Assembly (NCBI GenBank): GCA_023427985.1
Contig: JAEYZM010000012.1
Coordinates: 62,001 to 126,000, forward strand
DNA from: Bacteroidota bacterium
Lineage (GTDB): Bacteria; Bacteroidota; Bacteroidia; Sphingobacteriales; Sphingobacteriaceae
Length of the DNA: 64,000 nt
Direction of reading: 5' to 3'
Program-made: the position numbers and the translations under genes
The notes under the pieces: model-generated
Seen by the model: only the letters and a program-made list of their open reading frames with translations
Database searches by the model: none
Told to the model about the DNA's origin: nothing
Part shown: piece after piece, positions 7,936 to 15,916 of the stretch
Layout: the number at the start of each line of letters is the position of its first letter
Position numbering within the stretch: the first letter of the stretch is position 1

Positions 7936-8275
7936 GAGAGAAATATATAAATGGTATAATTGAAATAATAATTTTAAAATTCATTGCTAAGAGACCTACA
8001 AATAACATAAAAATTAATAAGACAGCTAAACAAATTATTCCAGAATAAATTAATTTTTTATTCGGCTTCTTTAGAAATAAACTTATCAATAATAATAGTT
8101 GACCTGCAAAAGGTAATAGCGTAAAAGGATGTAATACCGATTGTGGATCTGTAAACAATTTCTGCAGCAGCACAGCCTCTGCATCAAACAAAAAAGAAGC
8201 ATTATTTTGACCCCATTCAAGATAACCCATTAAGGAACTAAGAATAACAAGAATGATGTAAATTTTCAGACGCAT
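7901..8275 (-). CDS. Hypothetical multi-pass membrane protein
   Basis: A 124-residue protein with four hydrophobic segments (about 2-20, 52-68, 76-97, 99-115). The loop after the first segment contains DPQSVLHPFTLLPFAGQLLL. No catalytic motif is visible and I cannot assign a function. It lies 15 nt downstream of the CPBP protease gene and overlaps the next membrane gene by 35 nt, so 9052-7528 is probably one leftward transcription unit. Confidence 0.65.
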   Translation of the reverse strand: MRLKIYIILVILSSLMGYLEWGQNNASFLFDAEAVLLQKLFTDPQSVLHPFTLLPFAGQLLLLISLFLKKPNKKLIYSGIICLAVLLIFMLFVGLLAMNFKIIISIIPFIYFSLAVHRQIKRNS

Positions 8276-8290
8276 ATCTAAAAATAAGAA

Positions 8291-9052
8291 TTATATCAAT
8301 TCAGCACGTTTTATCGCTAAGTTTTTACCTTTTTTAGATTTAATCGTTAAAAAAATCACTAAAAAAATAGTTAAGGCTCTGAATACATTAGACCAAATGC
8401 CTCCCAATGCATTATCGCTCACATTGAAAATTTCCCATGCAAGATTCATTAGCATATGTAGAAAAATTGGAACCCATAAATTAAAATTCCACTCGGCATA
8501 AACCCATGAAAATAAAATTGCACCTAGAAATGTTATTAGAAAAATTCCGATTAACTCTAATGCTTCTGTACCCTGATATAAATGTAATAATCCGAAGATA
8601 ATTGCACCTGAACTTACAGCTGGGATAAATTTTAAGTTCCCATATCTAAATAACTGCCCAAATAAAAATCCACGGAAATACATCTCTTCAAAAAGACCAG
8701 CGGCTACTACTTTTATTAAAATTCCGTTCCAACTTAATTCATTGCTAATATCAAATAACAACGAAAATCCGAGGAACATTGGTAATGTGAATAGGACAGC
8801 AAATGCAAATGCTTTATATGCCGATGTATCAAATCCTATAGAAGATAGCATCTTATTTTTACCATGTAATAGGTAAAGCGCTAAAAAAATAGGGATACCT
8901 ACAATTGTATAGGCAATATTCTGACTTATACCAAAGAAATCCAGATAAGAATCGACCCAAGATCGAATATCTTTAAAATATAAATCATCGAAAATAAAAT
9001 GTATACTAAAAGCAAGAATTGTAATTAGAATTACGCGTGTAGAAATTTTCAT
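8291..9052 (-). CDS. CPBP family intramembrane glutamic endopeptidase
   Basis: A 253-residue membrane protein of the CPBP (CAAX protease and bacteriocin-processing/Abi) family. The diagnostic motifs are present: FEEMYFRG with Glu122-Glu123 and Arg127, FGLLHLYQG with His157, and FLHMLMN with His199. The family cleaves prenylated or small peptide substrates within the membrane; some members confer bacteriocin self-immunity. About seven membrane segments are predicted by eye. No bacteriocin gene is adjacent, and the substrate is unknown. First gene of a leftward unit with two small membrane proteins. Confidence 0.88.
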   Translation of the reverse strand: MKISTRVILITILAFSIHFIFDDLYFKDIRSWVDSYLDFFGISQNIAYTIVGIPIFLALYLLHGKNKMLSSIGFDTSAYKAFAFAVLFTLPMFLGFSLLFDISNELSWNGILIKVVAAGLFEEMYFRGFLFGQLFRYGNLKFIPAVSSGAIIFGLLHLYQGTEALELIGIFLITFLGAILFSWVYAEWNFNLWVPIFLHMLMNLAWEIFNVSDNALGGIWSNVFRALTIFLVIFLTIKSKKGKNLAIKRAELI

Positions 9053-9100
9053 ATTGAAATCTTTTCTACCAAGACGATCACCTCCCTACAAAGGTTGCAT

Positions 9101-9145
9101 TCGAACCCACGAGCATACGAACCTACGAGCATAGGAACCCACGAA
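9101..9145. repeat. Family G array (ACGAACC(C/T)ACGAGCATA units)
   Basis: About three degenerate 16-nt units with the core ACGAACCTACGAGCATAGGA run right up to the stop codon of the flavin reductase-like gene. Higher in GC than its surroundings and with no similarity to the other arrays in the window. Confidence 0.6.
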
Positions 9146-10009
9146 CTACCTTCCCGATTCCAATACCTTCCAAGCTTCAGACACATCGCCTTCCGATAAT
9201 AAATCTTTTGCGAGCGCATGTTTTTCACTTTCTGTCATAAAGCCGTATTTGCTTTTGATTTCTGCGCGCGTAGCTTCATCGTACTGAGGAATTTGTTCAA
9301 CGTTTCCTAATTGACCTAAATTATTCCCAGTTAAGATTTTTGAATGTCGAATGTGCTCTGGCAATGCATCAACTCCGATACCCATAGTGGTTAGAGGTTT
9401 TGCAACTTGAAACAATGAATCAGCTGTTACGCGCGAATACCAGTCGCCTCCCAAGCGTGCAACATGATCCATTTTTATTTGATCTATTTTACCATCGGCT
9501 GCCAACACATCTTCAGAGATATGCATAGCTACTACTTCTGCTAAAACTAAATTTCCTGCACCCGGTGTTTCTGCTAATGCTATAACATCGCGTACAATGC
9601 ATTCGAATTGCACGGGCGATTCTTTTACGCGTGGTGGTTTTACAAAATCAGATTTCAATTCTGTGAACCCAGCTTTTGTAAATTCGTTTACTCCTTTAGG
9701 ATATTCTGTGCTCGACAAGGATGTTTGATGCACCATGTTATAATTCACAATGTTGATGGTACATTCTTTTACCTTCATTACATTATCAAGTGTATGTTTC
9801 GTTGTATTATCACGTACCCTTCTGGCAGGAGAGAAAACTAGAATCGGTGGATTAGAGCTAAATAAATTAAAAAAAGAAAAGGGACTTAGATTCACATTTC
9901 CTTCTTCGTCTACAGTACTAACAAATGCAATAGGTCTAGGCGCTACTGCATATTGTAAAAACATTTGAGTTTGTTGTGGACTTAAGTCCTTGGTTTGTAG
10001 CGTTAACAT
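9146..10009 (-). CDS. Flavin reductase-like, FMN-binding split-barrel protein
   Basis: A 287-residue protein with an N-terminal split-barrel flavin-reductase domain; the phrases APRPIAFVSTVDEEGNVNLS and PFSFFNLFSSNPPILVF are typical. The family binds FMN and either reduces flavin for a partner monooxygenase or acts as an oxidoreductase. Roughly 80-90 residues follow the canonical domain, longer than usual and of unknown role. The longest frame starts at TTG 10027; the ATG at 10009 is preferred. Whether it serves an aromatic-ring monooxygenase near here is only a suggestion from context. Confidence 0.82.
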   Translation of the reverse strand: MLTLQTKDLSPQQTQMFLQYAVAPRPIAFVSTVDEEGNVNLSPFSFFNLFSSNPPILVFSPARRVRDNTTKHTLDNVMKVKECTINIVNYNMVHQTSLSSTEYPKGVNEFTKAGFTELKSDFVKPPRVKESPVQFECIVRDVIALAETPGAGNLVLAEVVAMHISEDVLAADGKIDQIKMDHVARLGGDWYSRVTADSLFQVAKPLTTMGIGVDALPEHIRHSKILTGNNLGQLGNVEQIPQYDEATRAEIKSKYGFMTESEKHALAKDLLSEGDVSEAWKVLESGR

Positions 10010-10130
10010 ATTTTGTATTTGTATCAAATGTATAAAATTTACAAGAATCTCGAGTATTGAAATTTTAAATAAAAGTGAAAGATTTCAACAAGCAGTAATA
10101 ATTAAACTATCGCATTTATAAAATGGATGA

Positions 10131-10138
10131 TAGTTTTG
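10131..10138 (+). promoter_or_regulatory. -7 box before the TonB-dependent receptor
   Basis: TAGTTTTG matches TAnnTTTG exactly and lies 19 nt upstream of the ATG at 10158. A convincing -33 TTTG is missing. Confidence 0.4.
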
Positions 10139-10157
10139 CGACGTAAAATTTCATTCT

Positions 10158-12038
10158 ATGAAGAGCTTAAAATTTATTTTATTAATTACAACACTTTGCA
10201 ATCTTCTAAATACAGCTAAAACCTTTGCACAAGATTCATTAAAAAAAATTGAGATTGAACATGTTAATATACATTCCAATAGATTATTAATTCCTTTCGA
10301 CAAAACGAATCGCAACATTGAAATTATCACCAAAAAACAAATAGAATCTTTGCCAGTACAATCTGTGCAAGAACTGCTGAGCTATGTTACTGGTATAGAT
10401 GTTAGACAACGCGGACCTAAAGGAGTTCAGAGCGATATTAGTATCCAAGGTGGAACTTTTGAACAGACCTTAATTCTGATCAATGGTATTAAAATAATTG
10501 ATCCACAAACTGGACATCATCTCATGAATTTACCAGTGCCGATGTCGAGTATCGAACGCATTGAAATTCTTAAAGGTGCTGCATCTAGAAAATACGGCAT
10601 CAACGCCATTAACGGAGCCATTAATATCATCACGAAAGAAAATATTTTAAAGAATTCTGCCGATGTATACCTAGGATCAGGAACATCTTTTCAAAGTGAT
10701 ACATCGAGCAAGAAATTATACAATTCTCAACATCTTGCACTGAATACAAATTTCAGATACAAATCAACTGAAAACATTCTAAGTATTTCAAAAGATTTAG
10801 GTAATGGTTATCGATATAATACTGCTTTCGATAACCAAAAATATTTTTTGAATACACGATTTGCAATTTCCGATAAGGAAAGTATAAATATGCTTCATGC
10901 CTATACTTACAATAGTTTTGGAGCAAATGCATTTTATGCTGCACCATTTGATGTTGAGTCGACAGAAAAAGTGGAAACTTATATAGGTAGCATAGACTAT
11001 ACTAAAAAATTCAATCGATTGAGCATAAGTCCTCGCTTATCATACCGATATAATTTCGACGATTATATTTATATCCGTAGCAAACCAGAAGTATATAGAA
11101 ATAAACACTTCTCGCATAATTATAATTTCGAAATCAATTCCAATTACAAAATGAAATCGGCACAAATCGGTTTGGGTTTGGAATATAGAAATGAAAATCT
11201 AAGAAGCAATAATTTAGGTAATAGAATGCGTGAGAATTATGGATTGCATCTAGAGTATCAACAGTACTTTTTAAAAAATAAATTAGACTTGAATGTAGGT
11301 TTTTATTATAACTATAATACATTATTCAGCTCAAGAATTTTACCTGGCTTTGATATTGCTTATGCATTGCCAAAAAACATTAAAATATTTGCAGCTTATG
11401 GAACTGGACAACGTATTCCAAGTTATACCGATTTGTATTACGATGGACCTGCTAATATTGGTAATGAAAATTTAATTCCAGAATTATCTCAAAGTTATGA
11501 ATCAGGATTAAAATATTCCGATGCATCGGTAAAAATTAACGCAACTATTTTTAGAAGGAACATTGAAAATTTTATTGATTGGACGAAAGATAGTTTAGCA
11601 AATCCATGGATGCCTAGTAATTTCAATACTTTGGAGACTTGGGGATTCAACATTCAAACGCAATACACATTCAAATTCAGCAGAGCGAATTGGAAGCCTC
11701 AACACATCGGCATAAGTTATAGTCGAATTATTTCTGAAGTTCAACAATCGGATAAAGTAAATTATTCGAGGTATTTGATTGATAATTTACGTGATCAATT
11801 AATAACAAATCTAAGCCTTAAATTATTTAAGGGTTCGGAATTTAGTGTGCAACACAGGTACTTGAACAGAGTAAATTACAAATCGTATCAAGTGCTGGAC
11901 CTCCGATGGATACAGCGTTTCAATCGATTCGACTTACATTTAGATGTAAATAATTTATTGAACGAACAGTACGAAGAAATTACTGCAGTACCAATGTTAC
12001 CTACATGGTGTAGTATAGGATTGAGAGTAAAAATTTAA
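10158..12038 (+). CDS. TonB-dependent outer-membrane receptor
   Basis: A 626-residue receptor. A signal peptide (cleavage after about TFAQ, residue 25) is followed by a plug domain (about 45-155) with VQELLSYVTGIDVRQRGPKG, ILINGIKIIDPQTGHH and IERIEILKGAASRKYG. The rest is a barrel rich in aromatic strands and ends in an aromatic-rich strand, VPMLPTWCSIGLRVKI. It lacks the N-terminal carboxypeptidase-like repeat of SusC proteins, and no SusD follows, so it resembles a cobalamin- or siderophore-type transporter. The ligand cannot be read from the sequence. It ends at a bidirectional terminator shared with fahA. Confidence 0.9.
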   Translation: MKSLKFILLITTLCNLLNTAKTFAQDSLKKIEIEHVNIHSNRLLIPFDKTNRNIEIITKKQIESLPVQSVQELLSYVTGIDVRQRGPKGVQSDISIQGGTFEQTLILINGIKIIDPQTGHHLMNLPVPMSSIERIEILKGAASRKYGINAINGAINIITKENILKNSADVYLGSGTSFQSDTSSKKLYNSQHLALNTNFRYKSTENILSISKDLGNGYRYNTAFDNQKYFLNTRFAISDKESINMLHAYTYNSFGANAFYAAPFDVESTEKVETYIGSIDYTKKFNRLSISPRLSYRYNFDDYIYIRSKPEVYRNKHFSHNYNFEINSNYKMKSAQIGLGLEYRNENLRSNNLGNRMRENYGLHLEYQQYFLKNKLDLNVGFYYNYNTLFSSRILPGFDIAYALPKNIKIFAAYGTGQRIPSYTDLYYDGPANIGNENLIPELSQSYESGLKYSDASVKINATIFRRNIENFIDWTKDSLANPWMPSNFNTLETWGFNIQTQYTFKFSRANWKPQHIGISYSRIISEVQQSDKVNYSRYLIDNLRDQLITNLSLKLFKGSEFSVQHRYLNRVNYKSYQVLDLRWIQRFNRFDLHLDVNNLLNEQYEEITAVPMLPTWCSIGLRVKI

Positions 12039-12050
12039 AATTGCAATAAA

Positions 12051-12076
12051 AAACCCCGCTCGAATGAACGGGGTTT
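12051..12076. terminator. Bidirectional rho-independent terminator
   Basis: AAACCCCG (12051-12058) pairs with CGGGGTTT (12069-12076) over a 10-nt loop, with an A-rich run before and a T-rich run after. It sits between the convergent receptor gene and fahA and can serve both. Confidence 0.85.
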
Positions 12077-12081
12077 AAATT

Positions 12082-13077
12082 TTATTTTTTCATTTTCAAT
12101 AGTGAAAAATCGGTATTTACTTTTCGAATTGTATTGGAAAGTCTACCTAAGCCGGTGATCTCCATCTCCACAACATCGCCATCCTTCAACCATTGAACTG
12201 GATAATTTTTATCGTTCAACAAACCAGTGCCATTTAATTCCAAGAAACATCCTGTACCAACCGTTCCCGAACCAATCACATCTCCCGGCAAAATATCAAC
12301 ACCATACGCGCAACGCTCAATAATTTCTGCGAAAGTCCAATCCATGTCGGCCACATTCCCTTCAGAAACCTGCACTCCATTCACCCAACATTTCATATCC
12401 AATTTATAATTATTGCCGATGTGGCCGCTCTTCGCAGGCACTTTGTAAGCTTCCAACTCATCGGGAGTCACTAACCAAGGTCCAATAACCGTTGAAAAAT
12501 CTTTTCCTTTCGCGGGACCCAGATTCAAAAGCATCTCTTCCATTTGTAAAGTTCTTGCACTCATATCGTTCATGATACAATAACCTGCAATGTATTGATC
12601 GGCCTCAGAAGCCTTTATATTTCTACCTTTCTTACCAATTACCACTGCTACTTCTAATTCAAAATCGAGTTTCTCAAAATGATCGGGCATGCATTCAATT
12701 TCTCCTGGACCTTGAACTGCATTGTGATTTGTGAAATAAAAAATGGGATAAGAATCAAATTCAGGAATCATTGGAACCCCTCTGTTTCTGCGGGCTGCAG
12801 CAACATGCTGACGAAATGCATAACCATCGCGACAAGAACTTGGATGTGGAACTGGCGCAAGCAATTCGAAAAACACTTCTTCGCGAGCAACAATAGAACC
12901 ATCTTTAATCCCATTGTTTACCTTATGTGCGCGCTCCATTAATTCCTCACCACCCCATAAGAATTCAGACATGTTGTGTGGAATCAATTTATCGACAGAA
13001 TGTAAATTATAAATATGTCCATTTACAAATACACCTAATTTCTCTTGATTTTCAGTCTTGTAGGAAACTAATTTCAT
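12082..13077 (-). CDS. fahA: Fumarylacetoacetate hydrolase family protein (probable fumarylacetoacetase)
   Basis: A 331-residue FAH-fold hydrolase. The pattern FELEVAVVIGKKGRNI supplies the two acidic metal ligands, and GYCIMNDMSAR and PGDVIGSGTVGTGCFLE are typical of the family. In tyrosine catabolism it would split fumarylacetoacetate into fumarate and acetoacetate. Its length fits the shorter bacterial FAH form, not the roughly 420-residue eukaryotic type. It is divergent from hmgA, which makes this role likely. No maleylacetoacetate isomerase gene is in the window. A perfect -7 box (13096-13103) lies 18 nt upstream of the ATG. Confidence 0.85.
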   Translation of the reverse strand: MKLVSYKTENQEKLGVFVNGHIYNLHSVDKLIPHNMSEFLWGGEELMERAHKVNNGIKDGSIVAREEVFFELLAPVPHPSSCRDGYAFRQHVAAARRNRGVPMIPEFDSYPIFYFTNHNAVQGPGEIECMPDHFEKLDFELEVAVVIGKKGRNIKASEADQYIAGYCIMNDMSARTLQMEEMLLNLGPAKGKDFSTVIGPWLVTPDELEAYKVPAKSGHIGNNYKLDMKCWVNGVQVSEGNVADMDWTFAEIIERCAYGVDILPGDVIGSGTVGTGCFLELNGTGLLNDKNYPVQWLKDGDVVEMEITGLGRLSNTIRKVNTDFSLLKMKK

Positions 13078-13095
13078 ATACTAATTGAATTTGTC

Positions 13096-13103
13096 CAAAA
13101 CTA
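13096..13103 (-). promoter_or_regulatory. -7 box of the fahA promoter
   Basis: On the minus strand TAGTTTTG matches TAnnTTTG exactly, 18 nt upstream of the fahA start codon. No TTTG is present at the usual -33 distance. Confidence 0.45.
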
Positions 13104-13129
13104 ATAAAATTAAACATACCCCTAGGTAA

Positions 13130-13160
13130 TTTGATTAAATAAAAAATCGACCTATCTTAG
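13130..13160 (+). promoter_or_regulatory. Bacteroidota-type promoter in the fahA-hmgA gap
   Basis: TTTG (13130-13133), 19 nt, then TATCTTAG (13153-13160), a one-mismatch match to TAnnTTTG at the correct spacing. Transcription would start around 13166-13168, right at the ATG of a 34-codon ORF and about 185 nt before hmgA. Confidence 0.55.
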
Positions 13161-13167
13161 CATCGAA

Positions 13168-13272
13168 ATGAAAACATTCACTCATTCAAAAGATTGGAAA
13201 TGTTCCGAAATTGAGCAAGCTTATAGAACAAGCTTGATTTCTAAAATAATTTTCGCACAATATTCTGTATAA
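13168..13272 (+). other. Possible leaderless small ORF or small RNA between fahA and hmgA
   Basis: An ORF of 34 codons begins MKTFTHSKDWKCSEIEQAY and lies directly behind the promoter at 13130-13160. Inside it CAAGCTT (13216-13222) and AAGCTTG (13230-13236) form a 7-bp stem. A second stem (AGAGC/GCTCT, 13284-13300, extendable by A-T and G-U pairs) is followed by TTTCATATTTTTTTATT, resembling a terminator. The unit could therefore be a short transcript of about 150 nt, with or without translation, or simply the hmgA leader. I do not recognise the peptide. Confidence 0.3.
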
Positions 13273-13352
13273 ATCTTTCTTTTAGAGCAATTAAAGCTCT
13301 GAATTTCATATTTTTTTATTAATTTTCGAATCCAAATTTATAGCAAAACTTT

Positions 13353-14513
13353 ATGCCGATATATCATAAATTGGGAAAGATCCCACATAAAAGACATACC
13401 ATTTTCCGCAAACCCGATGGGAAATTGTATGCAGAAGAGCTCTTCTCTACAGAGGGTTTTTCAAATGTATATTCTTTGATTTATCATTGTCATCCGCCAA
13501 CTATCGTGAAGCATTTGGGCGAACCCTATTCGGTAGAACCTAAAATTGCTCGAGAAAAACACTTAAAGCATACCAGTTTGAAAGGCTTTAAAATCAAGGC
13601 AGAAGACGATTATTTAAAATCGCGCAAACCCGTATTGGTGAACAACGATTTGCATATTTCACTTGCGGCGCCAAAGAAATCGATGACCGACTATTTCTAC
13701 AAAAATTCTCAGGCAGATGAGTTGATTTTTGTACACGTTGGTTCTGGTACTTTGAAAACGGGATATGGCAAAATCAAATTTGAGTACGGCGATTATCTTG
13801 TTATACCAAGAGGAACCATTTATCAGTTAGAATTCAACGATGAGAACAATCGATTGTTCATCATCGAGTCTTTCACTCCAATTATTACTCCAAAAAGATA
13901 TAGAAACCATTTCGGACAGTTATTGGAGCATTCGCCTTATTGCGAGCGCGACATGAAATTGCCACAAGATTTAGAAACCTTTGACGAGCATGGCGATTTC
14001 AAAGTTTTGATAAAAAAACAAGGATTGATTTACCCATATACTTATGGAACACATCCATTCGATTTTGCTGGATGGGATGGATTCTGTTATCCATGGGCAA
14101 TCTCGATTCACGATTTCGAACCGATAACCGGACGAGTGCATCAACCACCTCCAGTACATCAAATGTTTGAAGCACATAACTTTGTGGTGTGTTCGTTTGT
14201 TCCAAGAATATACGACTATCATCCACAAGCAATTCCTGCACCTTACAACCATAGCAACATCGACTCAGATGAAGTTTTATATTATGTCGATGGTGATTTT
14301 ATGAGTCGTAAGAGCGTTGAAAAAGGACAGATAACCTTACATCCAGGAGGTATTCCGCATGGACCACATCCGGGTACCGTAGAAAAATCAATTGGTAAAG
14401 AAGCAACAGAAGAATTGGCTGTAATGGTGGATCCGTTCCGACCATTGATGCTCACCGAAGATGCCGTAGCCATTGAGGATGAAGGGTATTATTCTTCTTG
14501 GAAGGAAGAATGA
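13353..14513 (+). CDS. hmgA: Homogentisate 1,2-dioxygenase
   Basis: A 386-residue cupin-fold dioxygenase that opens the ring of homogentisate to maleylacetoacetate with O2 and Fe(II). The N-terminus (MPIYHKLGKIPHKRHTIFRK) and the segment THPFDFAGWDGFCYPWAISI are typical. The iron-site region is visible as PAPYNHSNIDSDEVLYYV and HPGGIPHGPHPG. It belongs to the shorter bacterial form. It stands divergent to fahA and upstream of hppD, forming a tyrosine catabolic locus. The 195-nt gap to hppD is entirely repeat arrays. Confidence 0.93.
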   Translation: MPIYHKLGKIPHKRHTIFRKPDGKLYAEELFSTEGFSNVYSLIYHCHPPTIVKHLGEPYSVEPKIAREKHLKHTSLKGFKIKAEDDYLKSRKPVLVNNDLHISLAAPKKSMTDYFYKNSQADELIFVHVGSGTLKTGYGKIKFEYGDYLVIPRGTIYQLEFNDENNRLFIIESFTPIITPKRYRNHFGQLLEHSPYCERDMKLPQDLETFDEHGDFKVLIKKQGLIYPYTYGTHPFDFAGWDGFCYPWAISIHDFEPITGRVHQPPPVHQMFEAHNFVVCSFVPRIYDYHPQAIPAPYNHSNIDSDEVLYYVDGDFMSRKSVEKGQITLHPGGIPHGPHPGTVEKSIGKEATEELAVMVDPFRPLMLTEDAVAIEDEGYYSSWKEE

Positions 14514-14701
14514 AAATAGAAAATGGAAAATGGAAAATAGAAAATAGAAAATGGAAAATAGAAAATAGTAGAGCGTTGAATGAAAATTATTGGTCTTAAA
14601 AAATTAGCAATAAAAATCATTAATCGCTATACGCGGTACGCAATACGCTATACGCAATACGCTGTACCATTTTAATACTTAATACTTTGTACTTAATACT
14701 T
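14514..14701. repeat. Composite intergenic arrays F, D and A before hppD
   Basis: Three arrays follow each other: GAAAATGGAAAATAGAAAATAG units (14514-14567, reaching back to the hmgA stop codon), ATACGCTATACGCAATACGC units (about 14629-14665) and the 30-nt family A sequence (14672-14701) identical to 2861-2890. The last ends 7 nt before the hppD ATG. Between 14568 and 14628 the DNA is AT-rich without visible structure. Confidence 0.78.
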
Positions 14702-14708
14702 AAACAAT

Positions 14709-15857
14709 ATGCAAGTAATTGACAAAACAAATCAACTCGCGGAGTTGCATAAAGATCACAATCCGGCTGAGGATTTTTTACCATTATTGGGAACCGATTA
14801 TATCGAATTTTATGTTGGAAATGCAAAGCAAGCGGCCTACTATTACAGAGCAGCATTTGGTTTCGAGCTAGTAGCTTATGCTGGTCCTGAAAAAGGCATG
14901 CGAGGTAAAGCATCCTATGTTTTACAACAAGGAAAAATCAGATTGGTCTTAACAACTTCATTCGATCCAGAATCAGAGATTTCAAAGCATGTTAACTTAC
15001 ATGGCGATGGCGTGAAAGTTTTGGCTATTTGGGTCGATGATGTGCAACACTCTTACGAACAAGTAAAATCACGCGGCGGTATCATCGTAGAAGAGCCAAA
15101 AACTTTATCCGATGAATTCGGTGAAGTAAAAACATTCACCTTACAGACCTATGGCGATACAGTACATACATTTGTTGAACGTAAAAATTACAAAGGCGTA
15201 TTCATGCCAGGATTTAAAGCAACACCTAAAGATCCAATTGCAAAACCAATTGGATTTAAATTTGTGGATCATTGTGTAGGTAATGTTGGCTGGGGTGAAA
15301 TGAATAAATGGGTGAAGTATTACGAAGAAGTAATGGGCTTTAAATTGTTAATTACATTTGACGATACTGATATTTCTACTGAATATTCGTCATTGATGTC
15401 GAAAGTAGTATCAAACGGATCGGGTTATGTGAAATTCCCTATTAATGAGCCAGCAGAAGGAAAGAAAAAATCTCAAATTGAAGAATACATAGACTTCTAT
15501 AAAGGAGCGGGATGTCAGCATATTGCTATAGCAACAGATAATATTATTGAAACTGTTGCAGAAATGAGAAGAAGAGGAATCGAATTCTTATATGTTCCCA
15601 ATACATACTACGATGATTTATTTGAACGTGTAGGTAAAATTGATGAAGATGTAGAAGAATTAAAAAAATTAAACATTTTAGTAGACAGAGACCCTGAGGG
15701 TTACTTATTACAAATTTTCACCAAGCCAGTAGAAGACAGACCAACCGTATTTTATGAAATCATACAACGTCGTGGCGCTACTTCTTTTGGTAAAGGTAAT
15801 TTCAAAGCATTGTTCGAATCCATTGAAAGAGAACAGGAACTTAGAGGAAATTTATAA
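14709..15857 (+). CDS. hppD: 4-hydroxyphenylpyruvate dioxygenase
   Basis: A 382-residue Fe(II) enzyme converting 4-hydroxyphenylpyruvate to homogentisate. Two vicinal-oxygen-chelate halves are visible; the second carries the metal ligands in FKFVDHCVGNVGWGEMNKW (His), GAGCQHIAIATDNI (His) and the C-terminal FYEIIQRRG (Glu). Length is normal. The ATG at 14709 is preceded by the same repeat that precedes paaG. A strong terminator follows 18 nt after the stop. Homogentisate made here can be degraded by HmgA/FahA or could feed the UbiA-type prenyltransferase encoded at 39324. Confidence 0.96.
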   Translation: MQVIDKTNQLAELHKDHNPAEDFLPLLGTDYIEFYVGNAKQAAYYYRAAFGFELVAYAGPEKGMRGKASYVLQQGKIRLVLTTSFDPESEISKHVNLHGDGVKVLAIWVDDVQHSYEQVKSRGGIIVEEPKTLSDEFGEVKTFTLQTYGDTVHTFVERKNYKGVFMPGFKATPKDPIAKPIGFKFVDHCVGNVGWGEMNKWVKYYEEVMGFKLLITFDDTDISTEYSSLMSKVVSNGSGYVKFPINEPAEGKKKSQIEEYIDFYKGAGCQHIAIATDNIIETVAEMRRRGIEFLYVPNTYYDDLFERVGKIDEDVEELKKLNILVDRDPEGYLLQIFTKPVEDRPTVFYEIIQRRGATSFGKGNFKALFESIEREQELRGNL

Positions 15858-15874
15858 TCGACAATAAATAACTT

Positions 15875-15904
15875 AAAAGGCGGATAATATATCCGCCTTT
15901 TTTT
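15875..15904 (+). terminator. Rho-independent terminator after hppD
   Basis: AAAAGGCGGAT (15875-15885) pairs perfectly with ATCCGCCTTTT (15891-15901) around an AATAT loop and is followed by further Ts. Confidence 0.9.
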
Positions 15905-15916
15905 ATATTAGGTGTT

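Noticed and set aside
7528..8275. Frameshift splitting one membrane gene into two
   Set aside because: Each frame contains a full set of membrane segments and neither is a truncated known family; kept as two genes.
10010..10027. TTG start for the flavin reductase-like gene
   Set aside because: An ATG six codons downstream is available and matches the family N-terminus equally well.
10151..10333. Minus-strand frame at the start of the TonB receptor gene
   Set aside because: It overlaps the receptor signal peptide and promoter region and shows no family features.
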